Assembly (NCBI RefSeq): GCF_008636115.1
Contig: NZ_QLZD01000020.1
Location: 33,079 to 97,078, forward strand
From: Candidatus Tokpelaia sp.
GTDB lineage: Bacteria; Pseudomonadota; Alphaproteobacteria; Rhizobiales; Rhizobiaceae
Reading direction: 5' to 3'
Length of the DNA: 64,000 nt
The notes below the pieces were generated by a model. That model saw only the letters and a list, made by a program, of their open reading frames with translations, was not told the DNA's origin and ran no database searches. A program made the position numbers and the translations under genes. Within the stretch, counting starts at the first letter, position 1. The number at the start of each line of letters is the position of its first letter. Below are positions 57,492-64,000 of this stretch, piece after piece.

Positions 57492-58584
57492 TTTTTGCTT
57501 CCTCCGCTGCTTTATGCGCCAGGGATAATAAATGTCGCCTGACAGTTTCAGGCAGATTTGCACGAAATTTTTCCACCAGAACATGGTGCAGTTCCGCCTG
57601 TGCGGCCGGCGGATACAGACCTATATCCTGAATACAGGCAAATTGCCCGGCGCTGTGTTGGATTTTAGCCAGAATAGCGGCATAATGCTGCGGCGATTTT
57701 ATATCATCGAGATAAATAATGTCAGGCGGGCGAGCGGGCACAGCGCCGCGCTTTATCTCCAGGTGATTGGCTAATGAGACCGGGTTAAACTGTTGCGGCG
57801 CGCGAAAGCGGAAGCTGAGCTGGCGCGTCAGAACTGCCGGATTGGCGCGAAAAAAACCGGCAAAGGTAGATTTGCGCAGCGGGTGAGGATAATGCGGCAC
57901 GGCAAGGAATCTGGCGCCAAAACTGTTAAAACCGCCGCTAAGCCGTGCTCCCAGCCACAGCGAAGTGCTGTGCCTTGGCGGCAGGCGATAAGACGAAATT
58001 CCGGCCAGCATTTGCCGGTAAAAATGGCGCAGCTTTACTGCGCCGACACTTTTCCACACACCAAATAATCTGGGCACGCCATTGATAAAAAAATCCTGCG
58101 CTGTCACCGGCGCATTGATAAAAAAATCATCATTGCTGAAAATAAAATGCTCAGCCAGGCCGGGAATGCGCCATAACACAGCCTCAATAGAACGGGAGTT
58201 AAAACTGGGGCGCACAGCCGCAAATTGCGGCAAATCAGCACTGGCGGCAAAAATTTCATCATGGCTGACGAGCTGCAAAAAACCTGGCGGGCATTTGCCT
58301 TCATTGACAAAATCGGGCAAGAGCGCCGGCAGTTGATTATCAGTTACAATAAAAATTTTGTGGATAAAAGGCGCATAGCGCAGGACAGAGGCAATATTAT
58401 AATAAATCTCACCATTATCCTGGAAGCGGATTTTGGTTGTTTTTTCAAAGCCGTGTTTTGTTTCTTCCTTGTTTGGCGCCCGGCCGCCGGCTCTTTTTTT
58501 ATCCTCCGCCAGGTAAAATTTGCGGGCGGCCTTGTGCCCTGGCTCCTGCCCGTCTACCCAGGTGATAACATAATCTATCTGCAT
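57484..58584 (-). CDS. Stealth-family sugar-phosphate transferase
   Basis: Capsular/exopolysaccharide phosphotransferase of the Stealth family, transferring hexose-1-phosphate units. The 366-residue protein has conserved region CR1 in IDYVITWVDGQEPGH at the N-terminus, CR2 in RFQDNGEIYYNIASVLRYAP with HKIFIVTDNQ, and CR3 in SRSIEAVLWRIPGLAEHFIFSNDDFFI. A weaker CR4 with PPDIIYLDDIKSP comes late. It leads a leftward surface-glycan group with GT25 and the deacetylase. A perfect 16-base palindrome lies 38 bases upstream of its start. Confidence 0.92.
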   Translation of the reverse strand: MQIDYVITWVDGQEPGHKAARKFYLAEDKKRAGGRAPNKEETKHGFEKTTKIRFQDNGEIYYNIASVLRYAPFIHKIFIVTDNQLPALLPDFVNEGKCPPGFLQLVSHDEIFAASADLPQFAAVRPSFNSRSIEAVLWRIPGLAEHFIFSNDDFFINAPVTAQDFFINGVPRLFGVWKSVGAVKLRHFYRQMLAGISSYRLPPRHSTSLWLGARLSGGFNSFGARFLAVPHYPHPLRKSTFAGFFRANPAVLTRQLSFRFRAPQQFNPVSLANHLEIKRGAVPARPPDIIYLDDIKSPQHYAAILAKIQHSAGQFACIQDIGLYPPAAQAELHHVLVEKFRANLPETVRRHLLSLAHKAAEEAKNE

Positions 58585-58621
58585 GTGTTTACGGCCTTTG
58601 CCCCTGTTGCGGGATAATGCG

Positions 58622-58637
58622 CTGCACCCGGGTGCAG
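58622..58637. promoter_or_regulatory. perfect 16-base palindrome upstream of Stealth gene
   Basis: CTGCACCCGGGTGCAG is a perfect palindrome 38 bases before the Stealth start. The position suits an operator for a dimeric regulator of the glycan genes. Confidence 0.5.
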
Positions 58638-58668
58638 TCTAAAGGCAAAGCCGGCAGATTAAAAGCTG

Positions 58669-58699
58669 TTTCCCAAAAACTTGCAGAGTTTTTGGGAAA
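58669..58699. promoter_or_regulatory. perfect 13-base inverted repeat
   Basis: TTTCCCAAAAACT and AGTTTTTGGGAAA enclose TGCAG. It may be an operator or a transcript hairpin; no U-run follows on either strand. It lies 85 bases before the Stealth start. Confidence 0.5.
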
Positions 58700-59177
58700 G
58701 GAGTTGTAACGCTCATAAAATGGGGGAAAGATGCTTTCAGACCAAAAGTGCGGCGGCGGCTCAATATTTCCCCAAAACTGCCTGAAGCCCTGTTTTATCA
58801 GCTCCGGCAGCAACAAAAACAACCAGAGCCGAGAATATTATTCTCCGATTGTATCTGTGCCCGTGGCTGCGGCACTGGTTCCGGCAAAGCGGCAAGAGCC
58901 GGGCAGGCATGGTGACTTGCTCCGGCTGGCCGACAGGCGGCAATTATCTGCTCTTGACCCGCAGATCCGCTGCCGCTTTGCGCTATGAGCGGGCCGGGGC
59001 GGCAGGGGCATTGTAACCGGCAGGAATAAAAGCAGAAAGGCGGGGGAAGGAGAACAGGAGGCAAAAGCGCAAAACGGCTTTGCATAGACGGAGAAATATG
59101 GTAAAACTCGCCGCCAATCCGTTAAACAGGGGGTGTCCTGTTATTGGGTACCGCCGCGATTTTTTGAGGAATTGGCC

Positions 59178-60674
59178 ATGGCAAAACTTGTTGAAAGCCC
59201 GACCGGGGCTTTTGCTCTTACTTTTGATGATGTGCTGCTTGTCCCCGGGCATTCGCATATTATGCCGGCGCAAACGCAGCTCAAAACCCGCATTGCCCGC
59301 ACAATAGAGCTGAATTTGCCGCTTTTATCTTCTGCCATGGATACCGTAACCGAGGCGCGACTGGCTATTGCCATGGCGCAGGCCGGCGGGCTGGGGGTTA
59401 TCCATCGCAATTTAAGCCCGGAACAACAGGCGGAAGAAGTCCGCCGGGTAAAGAAATTTGAAACCGGCATGGTGGTCAATCCGATCGTCATCGGCCCTGA
59501 GGCCAGCCTGCTTGACGCGCAGCAAGTGATGAAAGCGCATAATATTTCCGGCATTCCAGTGGTGGAGCAGGAGGGCAAAGGGCGTGTGCCGGGGCGGCTG
59601 GTCGGTATTTTGACCAATCGCGATGTGCGTTTTGCCGGTAATCCGCAGCAGAAAATCTGCGAATTGATGACGCATGAAAATCTGGTTACTGTGCGGGAAA
59701 ATGTTAGCCAGGAGGAGGCAAAAAAGCTGCTGCACCGCAACCGGATTGAAAAATTGCTGGTGGTAGATGCCAAAGGCCGCTGTGTCGGCCTGATTACGGT
59801 AAAGGATATTGAAAAGGCCGGGCTTAACCCCAATGCGGCCAAAGATGCGCATGGCCGTTTGCGGGTGGCAGCGGCGGTGAATGTCGGCAAAGACGGGCTG
59901 GAGCGCGCCGAGCGGCTATGTGCGGCCGGCATTGATATGCTGGTGGTGGATACGGCGCATGGCCATTCGCAGCGCGTGCTTGATTCGGTGAAGGAAATTC
60001 GCCGGTTAGTTGATAATAATACGGCCATTATGGCTGGCAATATTGCTACGGCTGAGGCAACAAAAGCCCTGATTGATTGCGGGGTAGATGCGGTCAAAGT
60101 GGGGGTAGGGCCGGGTTCTATCTGCACCACGCGGATTATTGCCGGTGTCGGCGTGCCGCAATTAGCGGCGATTATGGGCGCGGTAGAGGCGGCGGCTAAA
60201 GCCGATATTCCGGTGATTGCCGATGGCGGCATTAAATATTCCGGTGATTTTGCCAAGGCGCTGGCAGCAGGTGCCGCCGCCGCCATGGTCGGCTCATTGC
60301 TGGCGGGGACAGAGGAAAGCCCGGGTGAGGTTTATATGTATCAGGGGCGGCCGTTCAAAGCCTATCGCGGCATGGGTTCTGTCGGCGCTATGGCGCGCGG
60401 CTCGGCCGACCGCTATTTTCAGGCAGAAGTGCGCGATGAGCTGAAACTGGTGCCGGAAGGGGTTGAAGGCCAGGTGGCCTATAAAGGCACGGTGGCCGGG
60501 GTGCTGCACCAGTTAGCCGGCGGTTTGCGCGCCGCTATGGGCTATGTCGGCGCCGCCGATTTGCAGGAATTTCACCAAAAAGCAAAATTTGTCCGCATCA
60601 CCAATGCCGGGTTGAATGAAAGCCATACGCATAATGTTACCATTACGCGTGAAAGCCCTAATTATCATACGTAA
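59178..60674 (+). CDS. guaB: IMP dehydrogenase
   Basis: Oxidises IMP to XMP with NAD+, the committed step to GMP. The 498-residue protein has the N-terminal part of the barrel [19 protein letters not shown], two CBS domains (about residues 95-210), and the catalytic cysteine loop [19 protein letters not shown] near 300. The active-site flap contains [24 protein letters not shown] lies before the ATG at 59178; an earlier ATG is in frame but lacks conservation. The C-terminus ([16 protein letters not shown]) is standard. Confidence 0.97.
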   Translation: MAKLVESPTGAFALTFDDVLLVPGHSHIMPAQTQLKTRIARTIELNLPLLSSAMDTVTEARLAIAMAQAGGLGVIHRNLSPEQQAEEVRRVKKFETGMVVNPIVIGPEASLLDAQQVMKAHNISGIPVVEQEGKGRVPGRLVGILTNRDVRFAGNPQQKICELMTHENLVTVRENVSQEEAKKLLHRNRIEKLLVVDAKGRCVGLITVKDIEKAGLNPNAAKDAHGRLRVAAAVNVGKDGLERAERLCAAGIDMLVVDTAHGHSQRVLDSVKEIRRLVDNNTAIMAGNIATAEATKALIDCGVDAVKVGVGPGSICTTRIIAGVGVPQLAAIMGAVEAAAKADIPVIADGGIKYSGDFAKALAAGAAAAMVGSLLAGTEESPGEVYMYQGRPFKAYRGMGSVGAMARGSADRYFQAEVRDELKLVPEGVEGQVAYKGTVAGVLHQLAGGLRAAMGYVGAADLQEFHQKAKFVRITNAGLNESHTHNVTITRESPNYHT

Positions 60675-61187
60675 AGCCGGGCAAATTGCGCTGAAGCGGC
60701 AGAGAGTAAGGCCTGGAGGCCGACAGGCGGCAGGCCGGGCAGAAATATAGCAAAAGAGGGCGGGCGGTGAAGAGGACACAAGAACAGGCTGCGGTTTTTC
60801 CCATGAGTTTTATCCGCCCGGTGTGAGTTTTATTGATAAAGGCTGTTTTTTGGTTGAGTTTGCAGAGCTGTGAAATAAGCCAATCTGGTTTTATTTGTGC
60901 CTTCTTGTTGCTTTGCGGCGGGGCAGCGGTGCGGGCGCGCCCTTTTCCGCTGTTGTCCCTGCGGTAAAGTTCCTCAAGATAAACTCTACCCGGTAGCGCT
61001 ATGTCTTGTGCCCCGCTCCATGGCCTTGCAAGCTGAGTCTCCGGCTTGAGCCTATGGCGGTGCGGTCGCTTTTCTCCGGCGCGGCGGCGCCCGTAAGGCG
61101 CTGTTTGATCCCGGCATAAGCCGACCACAGGATATAACGCTAAAGACAAGTTATCTTATTGATTTTTAACATTTTTTTATATATATT
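60675..61187. other. spacer after guaB, no gene seen
   Basis: About 510 bases without a supported gene before the hip operator region. Composition changes from G+C-rich to strongly A+T-rich near 61140. Confidence 0.4.
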
Positions 61188-61292
61188 GATAATATGTTAT
61201 CACTTATCGCACTGTTTTTAGATAAATAATAATATATTGTTATTTATCTTGATTTTTATAAGATAAGTGATAACATATTATTATTTATCTCG
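61188..61292. promoter_or_regulatory. hipBA operator array
   Basis: A 19-base sequence (61190-61208, TAATATGTTATCACTTATC) is repeated as its exact reverse complement at 61262-61280. Each arm contains the near-palindrome GATAA-CATATTATC. Between them GATAAATAA and TTATTTATC (61222-61249) form another perfect nine-base inverted repeat. This A+T-rich array ends just before the GGAGG of hipB and is the expected binding region of the HipB-like regulator. Confidence 0.75.
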
Positions 61293-61303
61293 GAGGTATT
61301 TTA

Positions 61304-61612
61304 ATGGTTTTTATGCTCACCGCAGAGGAAGCGCAAAGAAAAATAGCCGATAATTGCTGCCGGCGGCGTTTGGCCATGGGGTTGACGCAGGCCGATTTAA
61401 GCGCGCGCTCAGGTGTCTCTTTGCCCAGCTTACGCCGTTTTGAACAAAAATCAGCTATTTCTTTGGAGGGATTTTTAAAGCTGCAAGCTATATTAGGCAG
61501 TCTGAACGATGTTCTGACGGCCAGCGATCAAGACGAAACGGTCTTTTCTTCTATTGATGAAATTCTGGGGCGCGCAGACAGGCCAAAACGCAAAAGAGGG
61601 CGGCGTAAATGA
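61304..61612 (+). CDS. hipB: HipB-like antitoxin/regulator
   Basis: Helix-turn-helix protein of 102 residues that should neutralise HipA and repress the operon. The XRE-type HTH is at about 15-60: NCCRRRLAMGLTQADLSARSGVSLPSLRRFEQKSAISLEGFLKL. The C-terminal tail is basic (RADRPKRKRGRRK). CGGAGG precedes the ATG. The last four bases overlap the start of hipA (ATGA), as in classical hipBA operons. Confidence 0.88.
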   Translation: MVFMLTAEEAQRKIADNCCRRRLAMGLTQADLSARSGVSLPSLRRFEQKSAISLEGFLKLQAILGSLNDVLTASDQDETVFSSIDEILGRADRPKRKRGRRK

Positions 61613-62865
61613 GCTTTCCTCGCGATAAATGTGACAGGCTGCAGGTCGGCTTGCAGTTTTCACAAGATAAAGCGCCGATAAATGTCGGCACTTTGGCCCT
61701 TGTGAAAGAAGCAAGAAGCCAAAAAATATATTTCCAGTATGATGCGTCTTTTCTTTCTTCCGGCCTGCGCTTGTCTCCGCTGCATCTGCCTTTGGAAGCA
61801 AAGCTGTTTACATTCACAAACCCGGCTTTTGAAAATTTGCCCGGCGTGTTTGACGACAGCCTGCCGGACGGCTGGGGGCGTTTATTATGCGACCGTTTTG
61901 CTCGCCGGCATGCTGTTGATCCGGCCTCTGTCTCACCCCTGGATCGCCTGGCTTATATCGGTAAAACAGCAATGGGAGCTTTGGTCTATGAACCGGCTTA
62001 TGAGAATGATGAAGCGGAAGAAAAGCTGGACTTAAATCGCCTTGCTGAAGAAGCGAAGGCAGTTTTGACCGGTTCTTCTGATGCGGTTTTGCGTGAGCTG
62101 CTGGCTTTAAACGGCTCTTCGGCGGGCGCGCGCCCCAAGGCGCTGATCGGCGTAGACAAAGATCATAAAGAGATTATCGGCAATGCTCATGAAATGCCGG
62201 CAGGTTTTACCCCCTGGCTGGTGAAGTTTTCTAACACACAGGACGGCAGTGACGCCGGAGCGATTGAATATGTTTATGCTTTAATGGCCAGGCAGGCCGG
62301 GCTTGTTATGCCGGAAACCTGGTTATTCCCGGCCGAGAGAGGAGCCGGCTTTTTTGCCGTCAAGCGTTTTGACAGGGAGGAACGGCGGCGTTTGCACATG
62401 CACACGGCAAGCGGTTTGCTGCATGCTGATTTCCGCGTGCCTTCGCTGGATTATCAGGATTTGATGAAACTGACACAATATATGACGCGTGATATAAGGG
62501 AAGTAGAGCAGCTCTATCGTCTGGCTGTTTTTAATGTATTGGCGCATAATCGCGATGATCACGGCAAAAATTTCAGCTTTTTGATGAATGAAGCAGGAGA
62601 ATGGCGGCTGGCGCCGGCTTATGACTTAACCTTTTCTTCCGGGCCGGGCGGTGAGCAAAGCACCATGGTGCTGGGGGAAGGGAAAAACCCCGATGAAAAC
62701 ACATTGCTGAAATTAGCGTCCGGCTTCAAATTGCCGGCTAAAAACTGCCGGGAAACCATAGAAAGGGTAAAAAGCGCCCTGACAAATTGGCCGCACCTGG
62801 CCGCGCATTATGGTGTCAGCCGCGCCAATATTGCCCATATAGGTGCGAAATTGCAGGTGAAATAA
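61609..62865 (+). CDS. hipA: HipA-like Ser/Thr kinase toxin
   Basis: Toxin kinase of the HipA family (in E. coli it phosphorylates glutamyl-tRNA synthetase and causes persistence), 418 residues. Family segments are FENLPGVFDDSLPDGWGRLL near 81-100, the P-loop-like GSSAGARPKALIGV near 172, PWLVKFSN, and the catalytic HNRDDHGKNFSFL near 318. The DFG-equivalent lies in APAYDLTFS. All kinase residues appear to be present, so the enzyme is likely active. It overlaps hipB by four bases and ends in a terminator shared with oxyR. Confidence 0.92.
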   Translation: MSFPRDKCDRLQVGLQFSQDKAPINVGTLALVKEARSQKIYFQYDASFLSSGLRLSPLHLPLEAKLFTFTNPAFENLPGVFDDSLPDGWGRLLCDRFARRHAVDPASVSPLDRLAYIGKTAMGALVYEPAYENDEAEEKLDLNRLAEEAKAVLTGSSDAVLRELLALNGSSAGARPKALIGVDKDHKEIIGNAHEMPAGFTPWLVKFSNTQDGSDAGAIEYVYALMARQAGLVMPETWLFPAERGAGFFAVKRFDREERRRLHMHTASGLLHADFRVPSLDYQDLMKLTQYMTRDIREVEQLYRLAVFNVLAHNRDDHGKNFSFLMNEAGEWRLAPAYDLTFSSGPGGEQSTMVLGEGKNPDENTLLKLASGFKLPAKNCRETIERVKSALTNWPHLAAHYGVSRANIAHIGAKLQVK

Positions 62866-62886
62866 AGCCGCTTCCCCGCGGCTTTT
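62864..62886. terminator. bidirectional terminator between hipA and oxyR
   Basis: AAAGCCGC and GCGGCTTT form a perfect eight-base stem around a six-base loop, with TTTT to the right and A-rich sequence to the left. The stem overlaps the hipA stop codon. It serves both converging genes. Confidence 0.8.
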
Positions 62887-62911
62887 CGTATTTCTTGTTG
62901 TATAAACCCGA

Positions 62912-63844
62912 TCAGGCGGCCGGCTTATGGGCGTTGACCAGTTTTTCCGCCTCAGCCAGCAGCGGTGTTACAGCTTGGCGGATAAGCCCGGCAAAATTTT
63001 CATAATCCGCCTGATGCGGCGTGCGATTGCGCCAGAACAGGAAAATTTTGCGCTGCGGTTTGTCCCTGGTGAAGGCGCTGATCCGCAAATGCCGGTTTTT
63101 ATGTTCGGCCATGCAGGCCAGTTGTGGAATAAGTGTGACCCCGAAATTATAAGAGACAAGCTGTAAAATCGTGGTCAGTTCAGTCGCGCTGAATTCTTTG
63201 CGAAAATTGCCGGTTTTGCATAAATCCAGCATTTGGTCGCGCAGGCAATGGCCGTCTTCCAGCAGCAATAGCCGCTCAGGCTTAATCGCCTCAGGTGAGG
63301 GCAGACCGCCGGCGCAATCTTTATCTTCAGATGAAGAAGCAAGGTAAAATTTATCGGCAAAAAGCAGATGCCTGGTCAATCTTTCATCGGGGAAACTATC
63401 GGCGGCAATAACCAGATCCAGACTGCCGGCGCTGATTTTCTGGTGCAGGGTTTCGGTGCGGGCTTCCAGAATTTCCAGCTTCAGCTCAGGATTATGTTTC
63501 TCAATAGCCGGCAATAAAGGTGCCAGCAAATAAGGCGCGACAGTCGAAATAATGCCGATACGCCAGGCAGAGTGATAAGGCCCGCGTGAGGTGGAGGATA
63601 TTTTTTCGAATTCTCCCATGCGGTTTAAAACATCGTGAATAACGGGGAGAAAACGCCGGCCTATATCGGTTAAAATAACTTTTTTTGACATACGCTCAAA
63701 CAGGGGAGCACCTACCATTTTTTCCATTTCAGCAATCTGGACGGAAAGAGCCGGCTGCGATATACCTGCCATTTCGGCAGCCATGCCGAAATGCTGCGTG
63801 GTAACGAGAGCCTCAAAATAGCGCATTTGGCGAACGGTAAACAT
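62912..63844 (-). CDS. oxyR: hydrogen peroxide regulator OxyR
   Basis: LysR-family activator sensing peroxide by a disulfide switch, 310 residues. The N-terminal winged HTH is VRQMRYFEALVTTQHFGMAAEMAGISQPALSVQIAEMEK at residues 4-42. The regulatory domain contains LLLEDGHCLRDQMLDLC, where the two cysteines stand nine positions apart, as Cys199 and Cys208 of E. coli OxyR. This context separates it from other LysR regulators. The usual target is a catalase or peroxidase gene, perhaps beyond the right edge. Confidence 0.93.
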   Translation of the reverse strand: MFTVRQMRYFEALVTTQHFGMAAEMAGISQPALSVQIAEMEKMVGAPLFERMSKKVILTDIGRRFLPVIHDVLNRMGEFEKISSTSRGPYHSAWRIGIISTVAPYLLAPLLPAIEKHNPELKLEILEARTETLHQKISAGSLDLVIAADSFPDERLTRHLLFADKFYLASSSEDKDCAGGLPSPEAIKPERLLLLEDGHCLRDQMLDLCKTGNFRKEFSATELTTILQLVSYNFGVTLIPQLACMAEHKNRHLRISAFTRDKPQRKIFLFWRNRTPHQADYENFAGLIRQAVTPLLAEAEKLVNAHKPAA

Positions 63845-63868
63845 AAATTTTTATTCCACATTCCTATA

Positions 63869-63887
63869 ATAACGGGTTTACTGTTAT
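63869..63887. promoter_or_regulatory. possible OxyR autoregulatory site
   Basis: ATAAC-N9-GTTAT, 25 bases upstream of the oxyR start, is a dyad of LysR type and could be an autoregulatory site. The match to the long OxyR consensus is only partial. Confidence 0.35.
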
Positions 63888-64000
63888 CGGCGAATTGTTT
63901 GAAAGTAAAGCTTTACCGACGCTCCCTTCCCGGTGTCTCCCAGCTCTCAAAGGCATAACCCCAAGTTTTCTGCGTCCTTCCACCACCCTCTTGCCTTGAG
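63888..64000. other. right edge, no gene called
   Basis: The last 113 bases contain no supported start. They should include the start region of whatever gene diverges from oxyR. Confidence 0.3.

Larger units (their letters stand above)
58585..59177. other. 593-base divergent region with palindromes
   Basis: No supported gene. A leftward frame at 58589-58822 has protein-like composition (NIEPPPHFWSES, SFPKNSASFWETAF) but no ribosome site. The region holds two perfect inverted repeats next to the Stealth gene and the guaB promoter at the right end. Confidence 0.5.

Noticed and set aside
59141..60286. A 381-codon open frame opposite guaB
   Set aside because: Antisense to a certain IMP dehydrogenase, Ser/Thr/Ala-rich and without any domain.

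Overview
The window reads as a chromosome segment of an alphaproteobacterium, most likely of the Hyphomicrobiales and perhaps close to the Bartonellaceae/Brucellaceae. The evidence is a 5-aminolevulinate synthase of the C4 haem pathway, a BA14K-domain protein, the lgt-midA-pgeF order, the murJ-trpS-usp-nfu order, a TIGR01459-type HAD hydrolase beside ribF, an OmpR-type two-component pair and an OxyR with its two cysteines. The core genes have moderate G+C; several accessory blocks are clearly A+T-richer. The genus assignment is inference.

Layout. 0.3-6.2 kb: HAD phosphatase, SDR, dut, a two-gene Kiwa-type defence pair (kwaA-kwaB) directly upstream of dut, a CPA1 Na+/H+ antiporter and tRNA-Leu(CAA). 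6.5-11.5 kb: a YqaA/DedA-like protein, dsbB, a small accessory patch with a frameshifted gene, obgE, and a ParA-like ATPase sitting between the intact obgE and a second, diverged copy of the obgE 3' end. 11.7-16.5 kb: a leftward operon for two nearly identical exported proteins plus two membrane proteins, then a WD40 protein, a COG0523/CobW GTPase and a creatininase-family hydrolase. 16.5-17.7 kb is largely non-coding. 17.7-26.6 kb: groEL/groES, ribF, a HAD hydrolase, murJ (preceded by two broken copies of its own 5' end), trpS, usp, a 58-residue repeat peptide and an Nfu-type Fe-S protein. 26.6-36 kb: two short membrane peptides, a phenolic acid decarboxylase, an FRG-domain protein, the carboxyspermidine pathway pair, a BA14K protein, a GT8 glycosyltransferase and a DUF6270-like protein.

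36-47 kb: ychF-pth-rplY, a HerA-like ATPase, a complete PvuII-type restriction-modification cassette with a recognisable C-box operator, prs, and pgeF-midA-lgt. 47-54.4 kb: ubiK, ybjN, a wrecked SDH-family serine proteinase gene, a diverged fragment of a kinase 3' end, an EnvZ/OmpR-like pair, an MBL hydrolase and a DUF2335 gene with an in-frame stop. 54.5-64 kb: hemA (ALAS), a polysaccharide deacetylase-GT25-Stealth surface-glycan cluster, guaB, hipB-hipA with a palindromic operator array, and oxyR.

The core genes serve translation, chaperoning, nucleotide, haem, flavin and envelope synthesis. Between them lie single-gene to three-gene accessory insertions, several linked to defence (Kiwa, PvuII-like R-M, FRG, HipBA). 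Three places carry partial, diverged copies of the end of a neighbouring core gene (obgE 3', murJ 5', kinase 3'), which looks like a recurring scar of DNA insertion or exchange. No integrase, complete insertion sequence or CRISPR array was seen.
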